A DNA stretch of 47,142 nucleotides from the NCBI GenBank assembly GCA_016927695.1, contig JAFGME010000294.1, positions 1-47,142 on the forward strand. The letters run 5' to 3'. This DNA comes from Bacteroidales bacterium. Lineage in GTDB: Bacteria; Bacteroidota; Bacteroidia; Bacteroidales; JAFGHD01. The translations under genes were made by a program, and so were the position numbers. The notes under the pieces were generated by a model that had not been told where the DNA came from, searched no databases, and was given only the letters and a program-made list of their open reading frames with translations. Shown here piece after piece: positions 19,801 through 28,570 of this stretch. Numbering within the stretch: position 1 is the first letter of the stretch; every line of letters begins with the position of its first letter.

Positions 19801-21288
19801 TTAAGAAACTGCCATTTTGTGGCTGAAGCGAAGGATGATGAATTCGGCGGGTCGAACTACCGCCAGGCCAATCTCTACGATCATCCTGCCTTCAAGAATA
19901 TCGAGGGCGGTCATGGTTTCACCCAGTCCCACCCGCACGAAGAAGGCTTCTTCCGGCTTGGCGCCCATTAGAGCACCGGCCCTCCACTGCAGGGTCAGGA
20001 AGTTCTCGATCATGGCGCGTACCTTGGTCCAGGTGTTCTTGTCGTTCGGTTCGAAAACAAATTGTTCCGAAGCTTTTTTACAGGATTCTTCAACCATGTT
20101 GTAAAATCTACGCACAGAAATATAGCGCCATTCGTTATCGTTGCCTGCCAGTGTCCGTGCGCCCCACACCAGTATGCCCTTTCCGGTGAAGTTCCTGATG
20201 GCATTCACCGATTTCCCCGACGTAGTGTCGTTCATGTCCTTCTGGTCATTGTCATTGATTTTTACTATCGGTTCACTCACATAAGTAAGGCTCACATTGG
20301 CAGGGGCTTTCCAGACTCCCCGGGTGTTGTCGACCGTGCAATATACTCCCGCAATGGCTGGTGATGGCGGGGCGATGATCTTGAACTTTTCTATTTCTTT
20401 CTTAATGAGCGCATAAATGGAACTCTGGTGATGGTAGAGGGATGTATCCGGGTCGGTAATTTCAACCTCTCCTTCAGGTGGATATTTTCGGAGAACGGTA
20501 TTATCCGGGATCTCCGTATTTGAAACCCCTGTTCCACGTATGATACTGATGGCCGATTCATCAATATAATAATTGAGGCTGGTTTTAAGCCAGGGGTAAT
20601 AAGCCATCCCGTAACTCAGATTCTGATTACCGATCCTTGTCCTGAAATCATCCTTTATATCGTCGAATTCTACTTCACCCTTCTCTGCCGGATCCAGGAA
20701 AACATCAACTACTGTGATCCTGTCCATAAGCTCTGCACATTGTGTCAGGGCAGCTTTATAGAGATCGTAAAACAGGGTTTTGCCATCATTCGTATATTCG
20801 AAGGATACAGCATCGGTAAAAATGATGATGGTAGGTTCATCTTCTTTTTTCAAAGCCTCCAAAGCAGTCGCCATTTGGGTGGAACCTGTCAGGTCAGCAT
20901 CATCGTAAGAACCACAGGAAATGATGTAGCACGGGCCGCCACCGTTTGCAAAATATAGTTGCAGGCTGTAATACATCCTGTATTTCAGATTTATCAACGG
21001 ATCGGTTAATGAGCCTTCAAGTTTGAATTCATTGTTTTCTTTCCTGATCTTTATTCCACTGTCAGCACCTGTGAAGATGCCAGCAGATTCAGCAAGGCCA
21101 AAGATCTCCACAAACTCTGCAAGCGATTTGATCCGCTTTGGTTTGTTCACCAAAGCCAGTCCGTTGTAACTATTGTTCTGGGTGTACCCTATAAAGGCAG
21201 GAATGGCGGTTTCCACTTGCGCCACCGATGGCGGAAGCTTTGAAATTTCCTCAACGTACACTCCGGGCGTTTTGTAAGTCGTTGCCAT
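19801..21288 (-). CDS. Contractile tail sheath protein, short form (495 aa)
   Basis: YKTPGVYVEEISKLPPSVAQVETAIPAFIGYTQ ... GVYCTVDNTRGVWKAPANVSL ... DILEGRMIVEIGLAVVRPAEFIILRFSHKM. Confidence 0.96.
   Translation of the reverse strand: MATTYKTPGVYVEEISKLPPSVAQVETAIPAFIGYTQNNSYNGLALVNKPKRIKSLAEFVEIFGLAESAGIFTGADSGIKIRKENNEFKLEGSLTDPLINLKYRMYYSLQLYFANGGGPCYIISCGSYDDADLTGSTQMATALEALKKEDEPTIIIFTDAVSFEYTNDGKTLFYDLYKAALTQCAELMDRITVVDVFLDPAEKGEVEFDDIKDDFRTRIGNQNLSYGMAYYPWLKTSLNYYIDESAISIIRGTGVSNTEIPDNTVLRKYPPEGEVEITDPDTSLYHHQSSIYALIKKEIEKFKIIAPPSPAIAGVYCTVDNTRGVWKAPANVSLTYVSEPIVKINDNDQKDMNDTTSGKSVNAIRNFTGKGILVWGARTLAGNDNEWRYISVRRFYNMVEESCKKASEQFVFEPNDKNTWTKVRAMIENFLTLQWRAGALMGAKPEEAFFVRVGLGETMTALDILEGRMIVEIGLAVVRPAEFIILRFSHKMAVS
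19825..19853 (-). repeat. 29-bp exact direct repeat, copy 2, in the sheath 3' coding region
   Basis: gaagcgaaggatgatgaattcggcgggtc; identical copy at 17800-17828. Confidence 0.95.
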
Positions 21289-21300
21289 ATGTTTATTTTT

Positions 21301-22518
21301 TTAGGATTTATTAATATGAATTTCTGAGAAAAATCTTTTTTCAGTATTGCTGACCATTGCTTCAGTTTTTACCATTCTTGCCGAAGGATTGGGCAGGTCA
21401 TCGACATTGACATTGTTTTTGTCCTTCACCGTTATATTTTCAAGGAACCCATGCCGGGTAAGCGGGAAAGGAGATTTGGTAACCGAATTTTCATTAAAAT
21501 CATTTCCGAGGTAACGCCAATGCGTAGCCCTGTTGCGGAAACGCAGATCATAAGCCGGATTCATCAAATAGCCCTGGGCATCAACCATATCGTACTGGCT
21601 TACATCGCTCTTTACCTTCAGGTGGATGATCCCGAAAGGTGAAGTTTTTTCCTGGATCAAAAAGAATGAGATGTCATCCGTATACTCCGGGGCGGCTGAT
21701 TCGAGGTGCATTGTATAAAAACCTTCCGTAAAATCCCGCATGTCCACCTGAAGTTTTCTAAATTCACCGGGAAGTATAACAATTCTTGGAGTGACCGTAG
21801 TACCCATGTTGTTCTTAACTGTAACAGACGGCTCCACATCTGCTGTCTTCACAGTGTAGGTAAAACTGCTTCTTACCAGCGTAAATCGGTCACCACTATT
21901 TGCATAGGCCATTGGGAAACCATCGCTTTTTTTCTCCGTCAACCAATCCGTAGCCGTTCCGGTATTACTTGTTGTTTTTACATGGGCAATATACAATTCG
22001 GTTGGATTGGCCAGGTTGTTCGAAAGAATATCGCCGGGCAGGTATTGTTTGCCATTATTAAAAAGCGGAGGTGTTATGCTCAAAGAAGGAAATTGTTTTG
22101 TTGTGTTACCCTTTATATTGGTAAAAACGTATACCCTGCCTTCGTTGTCTGCCAGCGGCAAGGCGGTGTAATTCAGGAATTCATAATCCCTGAGGTAAAC
22201 CAGGAATGTGAATTCAAGATCATTGTCCAGCGGGATATAAGGCCTGAATTTTTCTGGGTCCTCTTCATCAGGCTGAGCGCGCAAACCGACGATCATTCCC
22301 TGGGCGCTGGTTTTAAAAAGGCAATGGTGCACATTCAAAGTTTTGCGGCATTCCAACGTTGGAATAATCTCGAAAAAATCTCCGGTATTGTATTTGAGCA
22401 TAAAATTAGCCTGCTCCTCAGCCGTCATTTTCTCATATACATCCAGGCCCCTGTTCAGGAAGTAATGGTGCAGGATTTTCACTTCGAATAAGATGTTATA
22501 TCTAATAAGTATGCTCAT
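21301..22518 (-). CDS. Conserved-looking eCIS-locus protein of unknown function (405 aa)
   Basis: Intact ORF between Pvc16-like and sheath genes, 12-bp gap to the sheath gene; no domain recognised. Confidence 0.75.
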   Translation of the reverse strand: MSILIRYNILFEVKILHHYFLNRGLDVYEKMTAEEQANFMLKYNTGDFFEIIPTLECRKTLNVHHCLFKTSAQGMIVGLRAQPDEEDPEKFRPYIPLDNDLEFTFLVYLRDYEFLNYTALPLADNEGRVYVFTNIKGNTTKQFPSLSITPPLFNNGKQYLPGDILSNNLANPTELYIAHVKTTSNTGTATDWLTEKKSDGFPMAYANSGDRFTLVRSSFTYTVKTADVEPSVTVKNNMGTTVTPRIVILPGEFRKLQVDMRDFTEGFYTMHLESAAPEYTDDISFFLIQEKTSPFGIIHLKVKSDVSQYDMVDAQGYLMNPAYDLRFRNRATHWRYLGNDFNENSVTKSPFPLTRHGFLENITVKDKNNVNVDDLPNPSARMVKTEAMVSNTEKRFFSEIHINKS

Positions 22519-22536
22519 CTGTTCAAATTATTTTTT

Positions 22537-23130
22537 TCAGGAATTTTCCTTTTCGTCAATCCTGACCTGTTTTATTGTTCCCCTGGTTTCCATGGTGCTT
22601 TTCCGTTGCATTTGCAACAGTCTTAGCCTGTAAAGTACGAATGGGTGCTGCTTGCCGCCTAACGTGCTCCATAGAAAATTGGTCTGCTCGAACGTTAATG
22701 AATGCAAATCCATTATCACGTAGAAATCGTCGGGTAATCCGTCTTCCGTTGAAACACTGTTTTGCCTGTTGAAAGTATACATGCCCTGGAAATAATTGAT
22801 CGTGTGCGAAAGGTAGATCAAGGCATGGTCGTAATTGGTCATACAAAGTGAAAACAATACGTAAAGATTCAGGTTTACGGTGGGATTATTATATTCCACC
22901 ATTTGATTGTTGCGGATAGCATGGGCGGGATTGTTTTTCATGGTGGATTCTTCCGAGATATTGACCAGTGTGAGAATGATATTGTTGGTACTTTGTAAAG
23001 CCTCATCGTCAAGCAACGAAATGTTCTTCAGTATGGCGGTCGGGATGTTATCCAGCCCGCTGGGCTTTTCAAGTCCGGTGTAATAGGAATTCAGTTGACC
23101 TGTTAATAATTCTAATATTTGAAATATCAT
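22537..23130 (-). CDS. DUF4255/Pvc16-like tail terminator (cap) protein
   Basis: MIFQILELLTGQLNSYY...VILTLVNISEES-type N-term (NIILTLVNISEESTMKNNPAHAIRNNQMVEYNNPTVNLNLYVLFSLC) matches Pvc16_N/DUF4255. Confidence 0.9.
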   Translation of the reverse strand: MIFQILELLTGQLNSYYTGLEKPSGLDNIPTAILKNISLLDDEALQSTNNIILTLVNISEESTMKNNPAHAIRNNQMVEYNNPTVNLNLYVLFSLCMTNYDHALIYLSHTINYFQGMYTFNRQNSVSTEDGLPDDFYVIMDLHSLTFEQTNFLWSTLGGKQHPFVLYRLRLLQMQRKSTMETRGTIKQVRIDEKENS

Positions 23131-23243
23131 TTCCGATTTCTTTTAAAACCCTTTTACAGATATAATTATTAAAGACAGCTTCGCCACGTCAGTCCCATTT
23201 TCCGGCTGAAATGTTTAGGCAAGAACATTTGGAATTATTGAAC

Positions 23244-23558
23244 CTAAAGTGGCCTGAAAGCCAATGGAAAATTTCCTTCGTCGATTATATCATTCACCAC
23301 CAGTTCAATTGTTTTTCTTTCACAATCCTTAACCAAAACCATATTTTTATCCCAGAAATATTCACCTTCAAGGAATTCACCGTTTTCCTGATGCTTTTCT
23401 GCCAGAACCTCAATATTTCCATACGAATAAAAAGAGGTAATGAATTTTTTACCGCTATTTAGGGTCACAATAACATCGGTATTTCCCGTAGCCGGATTAA
23501 AATCCATGTCACTTTGGTTTTCATTGGACAATTGTATGCGCTGAACTTTGAATTCCAT
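23244..23558 (-). CDS. Hypothetical protein (104 aa)
   Basis: Intact minus-strand ORF co-oriented with the eCIS genes, between regulator and Pvc16-like gene. Confidence 0.6.
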   Translation of the reverse strand: MEFKVQRIQLSNENQSDMDFNPATGNTDVIVTLNSGKKFITSFYSYGNIEVLAEKHQENGEFLEGEYFWDKNMVLVKDCERKTIELVVNDIIDEGNFPLAFRPL

Positions 23559-23704
23559 TGAAAGTCAATTAGGTAAACCGTGAATTATCTGTTAATAATG
23601 CGGTATAAAGGAAAGACTAAAGGCTGGAAAAAACAATCCGTATCCGACCAAAGTACAGGATTTGGGAATCAAAGGGTAAAAAGAAAGATTTAAAGGGTTT
23701 CGAC

Positions 23705-24448
23705 TTATAAATGCTTGACCCTGGTCAGGAATTCCGATTTTTTTCGTTTGGCAACCGGTACAAAAGAATTGTTGATCATCAGAATATTCCCTTCTCGATG
23801 GTACTTTCGAATGTATTTCAGGTTGATCAGGTGCGATTTATGCGGGCTGTAAAATCCATAAGGTTCCAACATCTTCCTGAATTCCCCAAGGTTATAAGAA
23901 CTGATTATATCGGATCTTTCCTTAGTGATAACCTGCGTACATTTCTGTAAACCTTCACACCTGATGATATCGTTGATCGATATAAATTCAAAACCTTCAA
24001 TCGTGGGGATGCCGATAACATCTTCACTGGAAGAATATTGCAGATACTTTTCCGCTATCATTTTGTTCCTGCTATTTTGCTTCTTTTGATAGTTTTTATT
24101 ATTGAAATTATTTACGGCATTTGAAAGCATATCAGCGCTTATGGGTTTTATCAAATATCCACAAGCGTTGCAACCGAAAGCCTCAACCGCGTGATTCACC
24201 GTTGTCGCTGTAAATATTATTTCAAAATTAACATCCGAATAATAATGCTTAAGGTTTAATCCTTTATTGAGCGGTAATTCAATATTAATGAATATCAATT
24301 CGGGCTTAAATTGATTAATGAGCAAGGCAGTTTCTATAATTGATTGTGATTTACCGGAAATATGAATATCGGGAAAATCGGCACGGAGAATGTTTTCCAG
24401 GAACAGGTTGTCCTCCGTCACATGGTCGGCTAATATTGATTTAATCAT
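23705..24448 (-). CDS. LytTR-family DNA-binding regulator with degenerate receiver domain
   Basis: C-term LytTR pattern (FISINDIIRCEGLQKCTQVITKERSDIISSYNLGEFRKMLEPYGFYSPHKSHLINLKYIRKYHREGNILMINNSFVPVAKRKKSEFL). N-term receiver-like fold with PELIFINIELPL where Asp is expected. Confidence 0.9.
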   Translation of the reverse strand: MIKSILADHVTEDNLFLENILRADFPDIHISGKSQSIIETALLINQFKPELIFINIELPLNKGLNLKHYYSDVNFEIIFTATTVNHAVEAFGCNACGYLIKPISADMLSNAVNNFNNKNYQKKQNSRNKMIAEKYLQYSSSEDVIGIPTIEGFEFISINDIIRCEGLQKCTQVITKERSDIISSYNLGEFRKMLEPYGFYSPHKSHLINLKYIRKYHREGNILMINNSFVPVAKRKKSEFLTRVKHL

Positions 24449-24846
24449 TGGACTTAATAGTTTTTTGTTTAGTTAATCTAGTATTGGCAGTTCAAAAACA
24501 ATTCAAGTAAGGGTATAGTTATTCTAAAAAGTACAATTTCATTAAACTGAAAAAGATTTAATTAACCATGTAAATTGGTTATTATCATAAAAGAACGTTA
24601 TAGATATTGTGTTTGTTTAAAATCAGGTTTTTAAATCATGGCATAAATTTACAAAAATCTGATTTCGAATTTAAAATGTATTTTCAAAAGTTACTAATAA
24701 CGGAATCCTTTTCCATTGTCAGCACCAAATTTTTTAGCTGCAATGCTCGCTTGTGAAAGCCATTGATGATGAATTAAAAAACTAAATTATCATTTAAGGA
24801 AGCCTATGAGCCGAAGGATATCAATGTCGTTAGAAGTTAAACAAAA

Positions 24847-24867
24847 AAGCCGGTCAAAAGCCGGCTT
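24847..24867 (-). terminator. Rho-independent terminator downstream of tRNA-Asn
   Basis: Minus-strand AAGCCGG-CTTTTGA-CCGGCTT followed by TTTTGTTT. Confidence 0.85.
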
Positions 24868-24872
24868 CAAGG

Positions 24873-24946
24873 CTCCCCAACCTGGACTCGAACCAGGGAC
24901 CTATTGATTAACAGTCAATCGCTCTAACCAACTGAGCTATTGGGGA
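24873..24946 (-). tRNA. tRNA-Asn (anticodon GTT)
   Basis: Reverse complement TCCCCAATAGCTCAGTTGGTTAGAGCGATTGACTGTTAATCAATAGGTCCCTGGTTCGAGTCCAGGTTGGGGAG folds as a full 74-nt cloverleaf; anticodon loop CTGTTAA. Confidence 0.98.
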
Positions 24947-25017
24947 ATTTATTAGTGTTTAAATGTACGTTTCCCAAAAAGGGAGTGCAAAATTAGTTAT
25001 TTATTCCAAATAAACAA

Positions 25018-25025
25018 TACATTTG
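25018..25025 (+). promoter_or_regulatory. Bacteroidota-type -7 element (TAnnTTTG) upstream of the PfkB kinase gene
   Basis: TACATTTG about 80 nt upstream of ATG 25105; no clear -33 TTG seen. Confidence 0.4.
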
Positions 25026-25104
25026 CCCAAAAATTTAAAGACCCTGAATTTCAGTGTAAATCCGGGTTCAGATTTGATCTTTATAACCCTGTATTTTATA
25101 TATT

Positions 25105-26079
25105 ATGGCGAAAGTTCTCGGAATGGGCAATGCCCTGGTTGACATTTTGGTAAAACTTGAGAGTGATGATATTCTGATCAAATTTAAACTCCCGAGAGGA
25201 AGCATGCAACTGGTCGATTTTGAGTTTAGCAATATGGTCAATATCGGCACTGAACACCTTTCCAAACAAATAGCTTCGGGCGGATCAGCGGCAAATACTA
25301 TTCATGGATTGGCCAGACTGGGTATAGAAACCGGTTTTATCGGTAAGGTAGGCAAGGACGAAACCGGTGATTTTTTTGAAAAGGATATGCAGAATAGTAA
25401 AATTAAACCCCATCTTCTGAAAAGCAAAACGCCATCCGGAAGAGCCATGGCCTTGATCAGCCCGGATTCTGAACGTACATTTGCCACTTACCTGGGAGCT
25501 GCGGTGGAATTGGGCCCTGATGACATCAGGCCTGAGCTTTTTAACGAATACCAATATTTCCATATCGAAGGTTACCTGGTTCAAAACCATGAACTCATTG
25601 AAAAAGCGGTTAAAATGGCCAAGCAACAAGGCCTGATTGTTACGCTGGATATGGCCAGTTATAATGTAGTGGAGGAGAACCTGGAGTTTTTAAAAAAGAT
25701 ATTGAAGGAATATGTTGACATCGTTTTTGCCAATGAGGAGGAAGCCAAATCATTTACAGGTAAAGAGCCTGATGATGCCCTGGTTCATTTTTCCGATCTG
25801 TGCGATATTGCCATTGTTAAAACTGGTTCAAAAGGTTCTTTAATTAAAAAAGGAAACGAAAAACATAACATTCAATCCATAAAGGCCGACAGTATTGACA
25901 CTACCGGGGCCGGGGATTTATATGCCGCCGGATTCATTTATGGCCTCATCCATGATTTACCTTTGGATAAGTGCGGAAACATCGGTTCGATCACTGCAGG
26001 CAAAACAATTGAAGTCATAGGCCCAAAAATGGATGAACAACAATGGGTTCAGGTTAAAAGCTTGATTAAGAACCTTTAA
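25105..26079 (+). CDS. PfkB-family carbohydrate kinase (adenosine kinase-like)
   Basis: GGSAANTIHGLARLG and DSIDTTGAGDLYAAGFIYGL PfkB signatures. Confidence 0.92.
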   Translation: MAKVLGMGNALVDILVKLESDDILIKFKLPRGSMQLVDFEFSNMVNIGTEHLSKQIASGGSAANTIHGLARLGIETGFIGKVGKDETGDFFEKDMQNSKIKPHLLKSKTPSGRAMALISPDSERTFATYLGAAVELGPDDIRPELFNEYQYFHIEGYLVQNHELIEKAVKMAKQQGLIVTLDMASYNVVEENLEFLKKILKEYVDIVFANEEEAKSFTGKEPDDALVHFSDLCDIAIVKTGSKGSLIKKGNEKHNIQSIKADSIDTTGAGDLYAAGFIYGLIHDLPLDKCGNIGSITAGKTIEVIGPKMDEQQWVQVKSLIKNL

Positions 26080-26125
26080 GCGAATAAAAAATTTGGCTAA
26101 ATGAAATAAAATTATTTACAAAGGA

Positions 26126-26159
26126 TTGTTTTTTAATTCTTTATATTTTGTTACTTTTG
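26126..26159 (+). promoter_or_regulatory. Probable Bacteroidota promoter for the EF-G paralog
   Basis: TTG (26126-26128), 23-nt spacer (slightly long), TACTTTTG (26152-26159) matching TAnnTTTG; ATG at 26209. Confidence 0.5.
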
Positions 26160-26208
26160 CCCCCTCTTTAGAAAATCGATCTTTAAATTTTTAAGAATAA
26201 TAAATACA

Positions 26209-28344
26209 ATGAAAGTATACCAAACAAAAGACATCCGGAACATCGCCCTGGTGGGAGGAGCAAAATCCGGTAAAACAACTCTGGCAGAAGATATGCTTTT
26301 TGAAGGTGGTATTATTAACCGCAGAGGGTCTATCGATGATAAAAATACCATTTCGGATTACAGGCCAATTGAATTGGAGCGGGAAAATTCGGTATTTTCA
26401 ACTGTCATGTACACCGAGTTCAACGATAAAAAAGTGAATATAATCGACACACCCGGGTTTGATGATTTTGTTGGTGAAGTAACAGCAGCATTAAAAGTGG
26501 CAGATACAGCAGTGATGGTAATTAATGCCCAAAACGGAGTTGAAGTTGGTACCGAAATAGGATGGAGAAATACCAGTAAATTAAATACACCTGTTATTTT
26601 TGCCATCAATCATCTGGAGCACGAAAACTCCAATTTTGATGAGACCATACGGCAAATGAAGACCCAGTTCGGTGGCAGCCTTTCGATAATTCAGTATCCT
26701 GTTAATCCGGGACACGGTTTCGATACCGTGATCGATTTGCTGAAAATGAAAATGTTCAAATTCCCGGAAGATGGCAGTAAAGCAACAATTACTGACATTC
26801 CTGACGGTGAGAAGGCCAAAGCCGAGGAATTGCAGGCAGCCATGATAGAGGATCTGGCATCAAGCGATGAGGCTTTGATGGAAAAATTCTTCGAAAACGG
26901 AACCCTTACTGAAGATGAAATGAGACAGGCTTTGAAGGTCGGGTTGCGCACAAGGGGACTTTTCCCTGTTTTATGCGTTGGAGCCAAGCACAATATGGGA
27001 GTCAACAGGCTGCTTGAGTTCATTTGCAACAATGCACCCGCCCCTGATGAAATGCCTCCAGTAAAAACCACTTCAGGAAAAGAATTTAACTGCAATCCTA
27101 CGGGGCCTGTAAGTGCTTTTATATTCAAGACATCCATCGAACCCCATTTCGGTGAAGTTTCATTTTTTAAGGTTTACAATGGCGAGATCGATGAAGGCGC
27201 TGACCTTGTAAATTCCAAAACCGATGCCAAGGAACGTTTGGGCCAGATATTTGCCGTATATGGTAAGAACCGCGAAAAAATAACCAAGGTTTTAGCCGGT
27301 GATATCGCTGCCTCCGTGAAGTTGAAAAACAGCCCGACAAATACTACCCTCAATACCCCCAAACTTTCGGATGACGCAATTGTTCCCATAGAGTTTCCGG
27401 AACCTAAATACCGGGTAGCTGTAAAAGCCAAAAACCAGGCCGATGATGAAAAACTGAATTCGATTTTGACCGCAATGCACAAGGTCGATCAAACACTTGT
27501 TGTACAATACTCAAAAGAATTAAAGCAATTGATTGTTGGCGGACAGGGCGAACTTCACCTGAATGTTACCAAATGGCAAATAGAAAACCTGGATAAAATT
27601 CCGATTGAATTTCTTGCCCCAAAAATTCCTTACAGGGAAACAATTACCAAACCGGCCAAGTCGATGTATCGGCATAAAAAGCAATCAGGTGGTGCGGGAC
27701 AATTTGGTGAGGTTCACATGATGATCGAACCATATACTGAAGGAATGTCGTGGACTACGGAATTCCCGGTTCGCGGCTCGGAAGAAATAAAACTCGAATG
27801 GGGTGGCAAGCTTATCATGAATAATAGTATAGTTGGAGGTGCCATTGATACCCGGTTCATGCCTGCCATTTTAAAAGGCGTCATGGAAAAAATGGAAGAA
27901 GGCCCGCTAACCGGTTCATATGCCCGTGATATTGTTTTTTATGTCTTTGACGGTAAAATGCACCCGGTTGATTCTAATGAAATTTCATTTAAGCTGGCAG
28001 GACGGAATGCATTCAAGGAAGCATTTAAGAATGCCGGACCGCAGATTTTGGAACCCATTTATGATGTTGAAGTTTTGGTTCCCGAAGACCGGATGGGTGA
28101 TGTGATGACCGATCTTCAGGGTAGGAGGGCTGTGATCATGGGAATGGACCGTGAAGGAAACTACCAGAAGATCAGTGCCAGGGCACCGTTGGCTGAGATG
28201 AACAAATATGCGACTGCATTGAGTTCCATTACCAGTGGCCGTGCCATGTATTCCATGAAATTTGCCGAATATGCCAACGTACCGCCCGATGTACAGCAGC
28301 AGTTATTGAAGGCTTACGAGGAATCGCAGGAAGATGAGGATTAA
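26209..28344 (+). CDS. Elongation factor G paralog (EF-G2-like) with non-canonical G-domain motifs
   Basis: 711 aa, EF-G domain order; P-loop GGAKSGKTT, G3 DTPGFDDF, G4 position NHLE. Confidence 0.93.
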   Translation: MKVYQTKDIRNIALVGGAKSGKTTLAEDMLFEGGIINRRGSIDDKNTISDYRPIELERENSVFSTVMYTEFNDKKVNIIDTPGFDDFVGEVTAALKVADTAVMVINAQNGVEVGTEIGWRNTSKLNTPVIFAINHLEHENSNFDETIRQMKTQFGGSLSIIQYPVNPGHGFDTVIDLLKMKMFKFPEDGSKATITDIPDGEKAKAEELQAAMIEDLASSDEALMEKFFENGTLTEDEMRQALKVGLRTRGLFPVLCVGAKHNMGVNRLLEFICNNAPAPDEMPPVKTTSGKEFNCNPTGPVSAFIFKTSIEPHFGEVSFFKVYNGEIDEGADLVNSKTDAKERLGQIFAVYGKNREKITKVLAGDIAASVKLKNSPTNTTLNTPKLSDDAIVPIEFPEPKYRVAVKAKNQADDEKLNSILTAMHKVDQTLVVQYSKELKQLIVGGQGELHLNVTKWQIENLDKIPIEFLAPKIPYRETITKPAKSMYRHKKQSGGAGQFGEVHMMIEPYTEGMSWTTEFPVRGSEEIKLEWGGKLIMNNSIVGGAIDTRFMPAILKGVMEKMEEGPLTGSYARDIVFYVFDGKMHPVDSNEISFKLAGRNAFKEAFKNAGPQILEPIYDVEVLVPEDRMGDVMTDLQGRRAVIMGMDREGNYQKISARAPLAEMNKYATALSSITSGRAMYSMKFAEYANVPPDVQQQLLKAYEESQEDED

Positions 28345-28365
28345 ATTCAATATCTCAACAATATC

Positions 28366-28396
28366 AATCCCCGGCCATCTACCGGGGATTTTTTTT
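28366..28396 (+). terminator. Rho-independent terminator after the EF-G paralog
   Basis: AATCCCCGG-CCATCTA-CCGGGGATT followed by TTTTTT. Confidence 0.9.
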
Positions 28397-28570
28397 GGCC
28401 ACTGTTCTCAAATCGCATGAAATCAAAGCATAGATATACGCAATCTGGTTTTTATCAGGATATTATTATTTTTCGGATCGGCCAATCTCATTCCCTGCAA
28501 TACAAACAGAAATAAATTAAAACTCAGTAAAAAGTTTTAATGAAATGTCAGGAGGTTTATCGACGACGGA

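Noticed and set aside
21706-22491. 261-aa plus-strand ORF antisense to the 405-aa eCIS gene
   Set aside because: Overlaps a better-supported minus-strand operon gene; composition is non-protein-like and it has no recognisable motif. The same applies to the many other antisense ORFs in the track (for example 4998-5528, 17969-18541, 42002-42448).
23131-23243. Promoter for the eCIS structural operon
   Set aside because: Only an imperfect -7-like TATATCTG seen; not strong enough to annotate.
1-24448. Prophage or T6SS as alternative identity for the contractile locus
   Set aside because: No capsid, portal, terminase, lysis or integrase genes and no TssJLM membrane complex seen; the AAA+ ATPase, Pvc16 and CIS_TMP-type genes fit an eCIS better.
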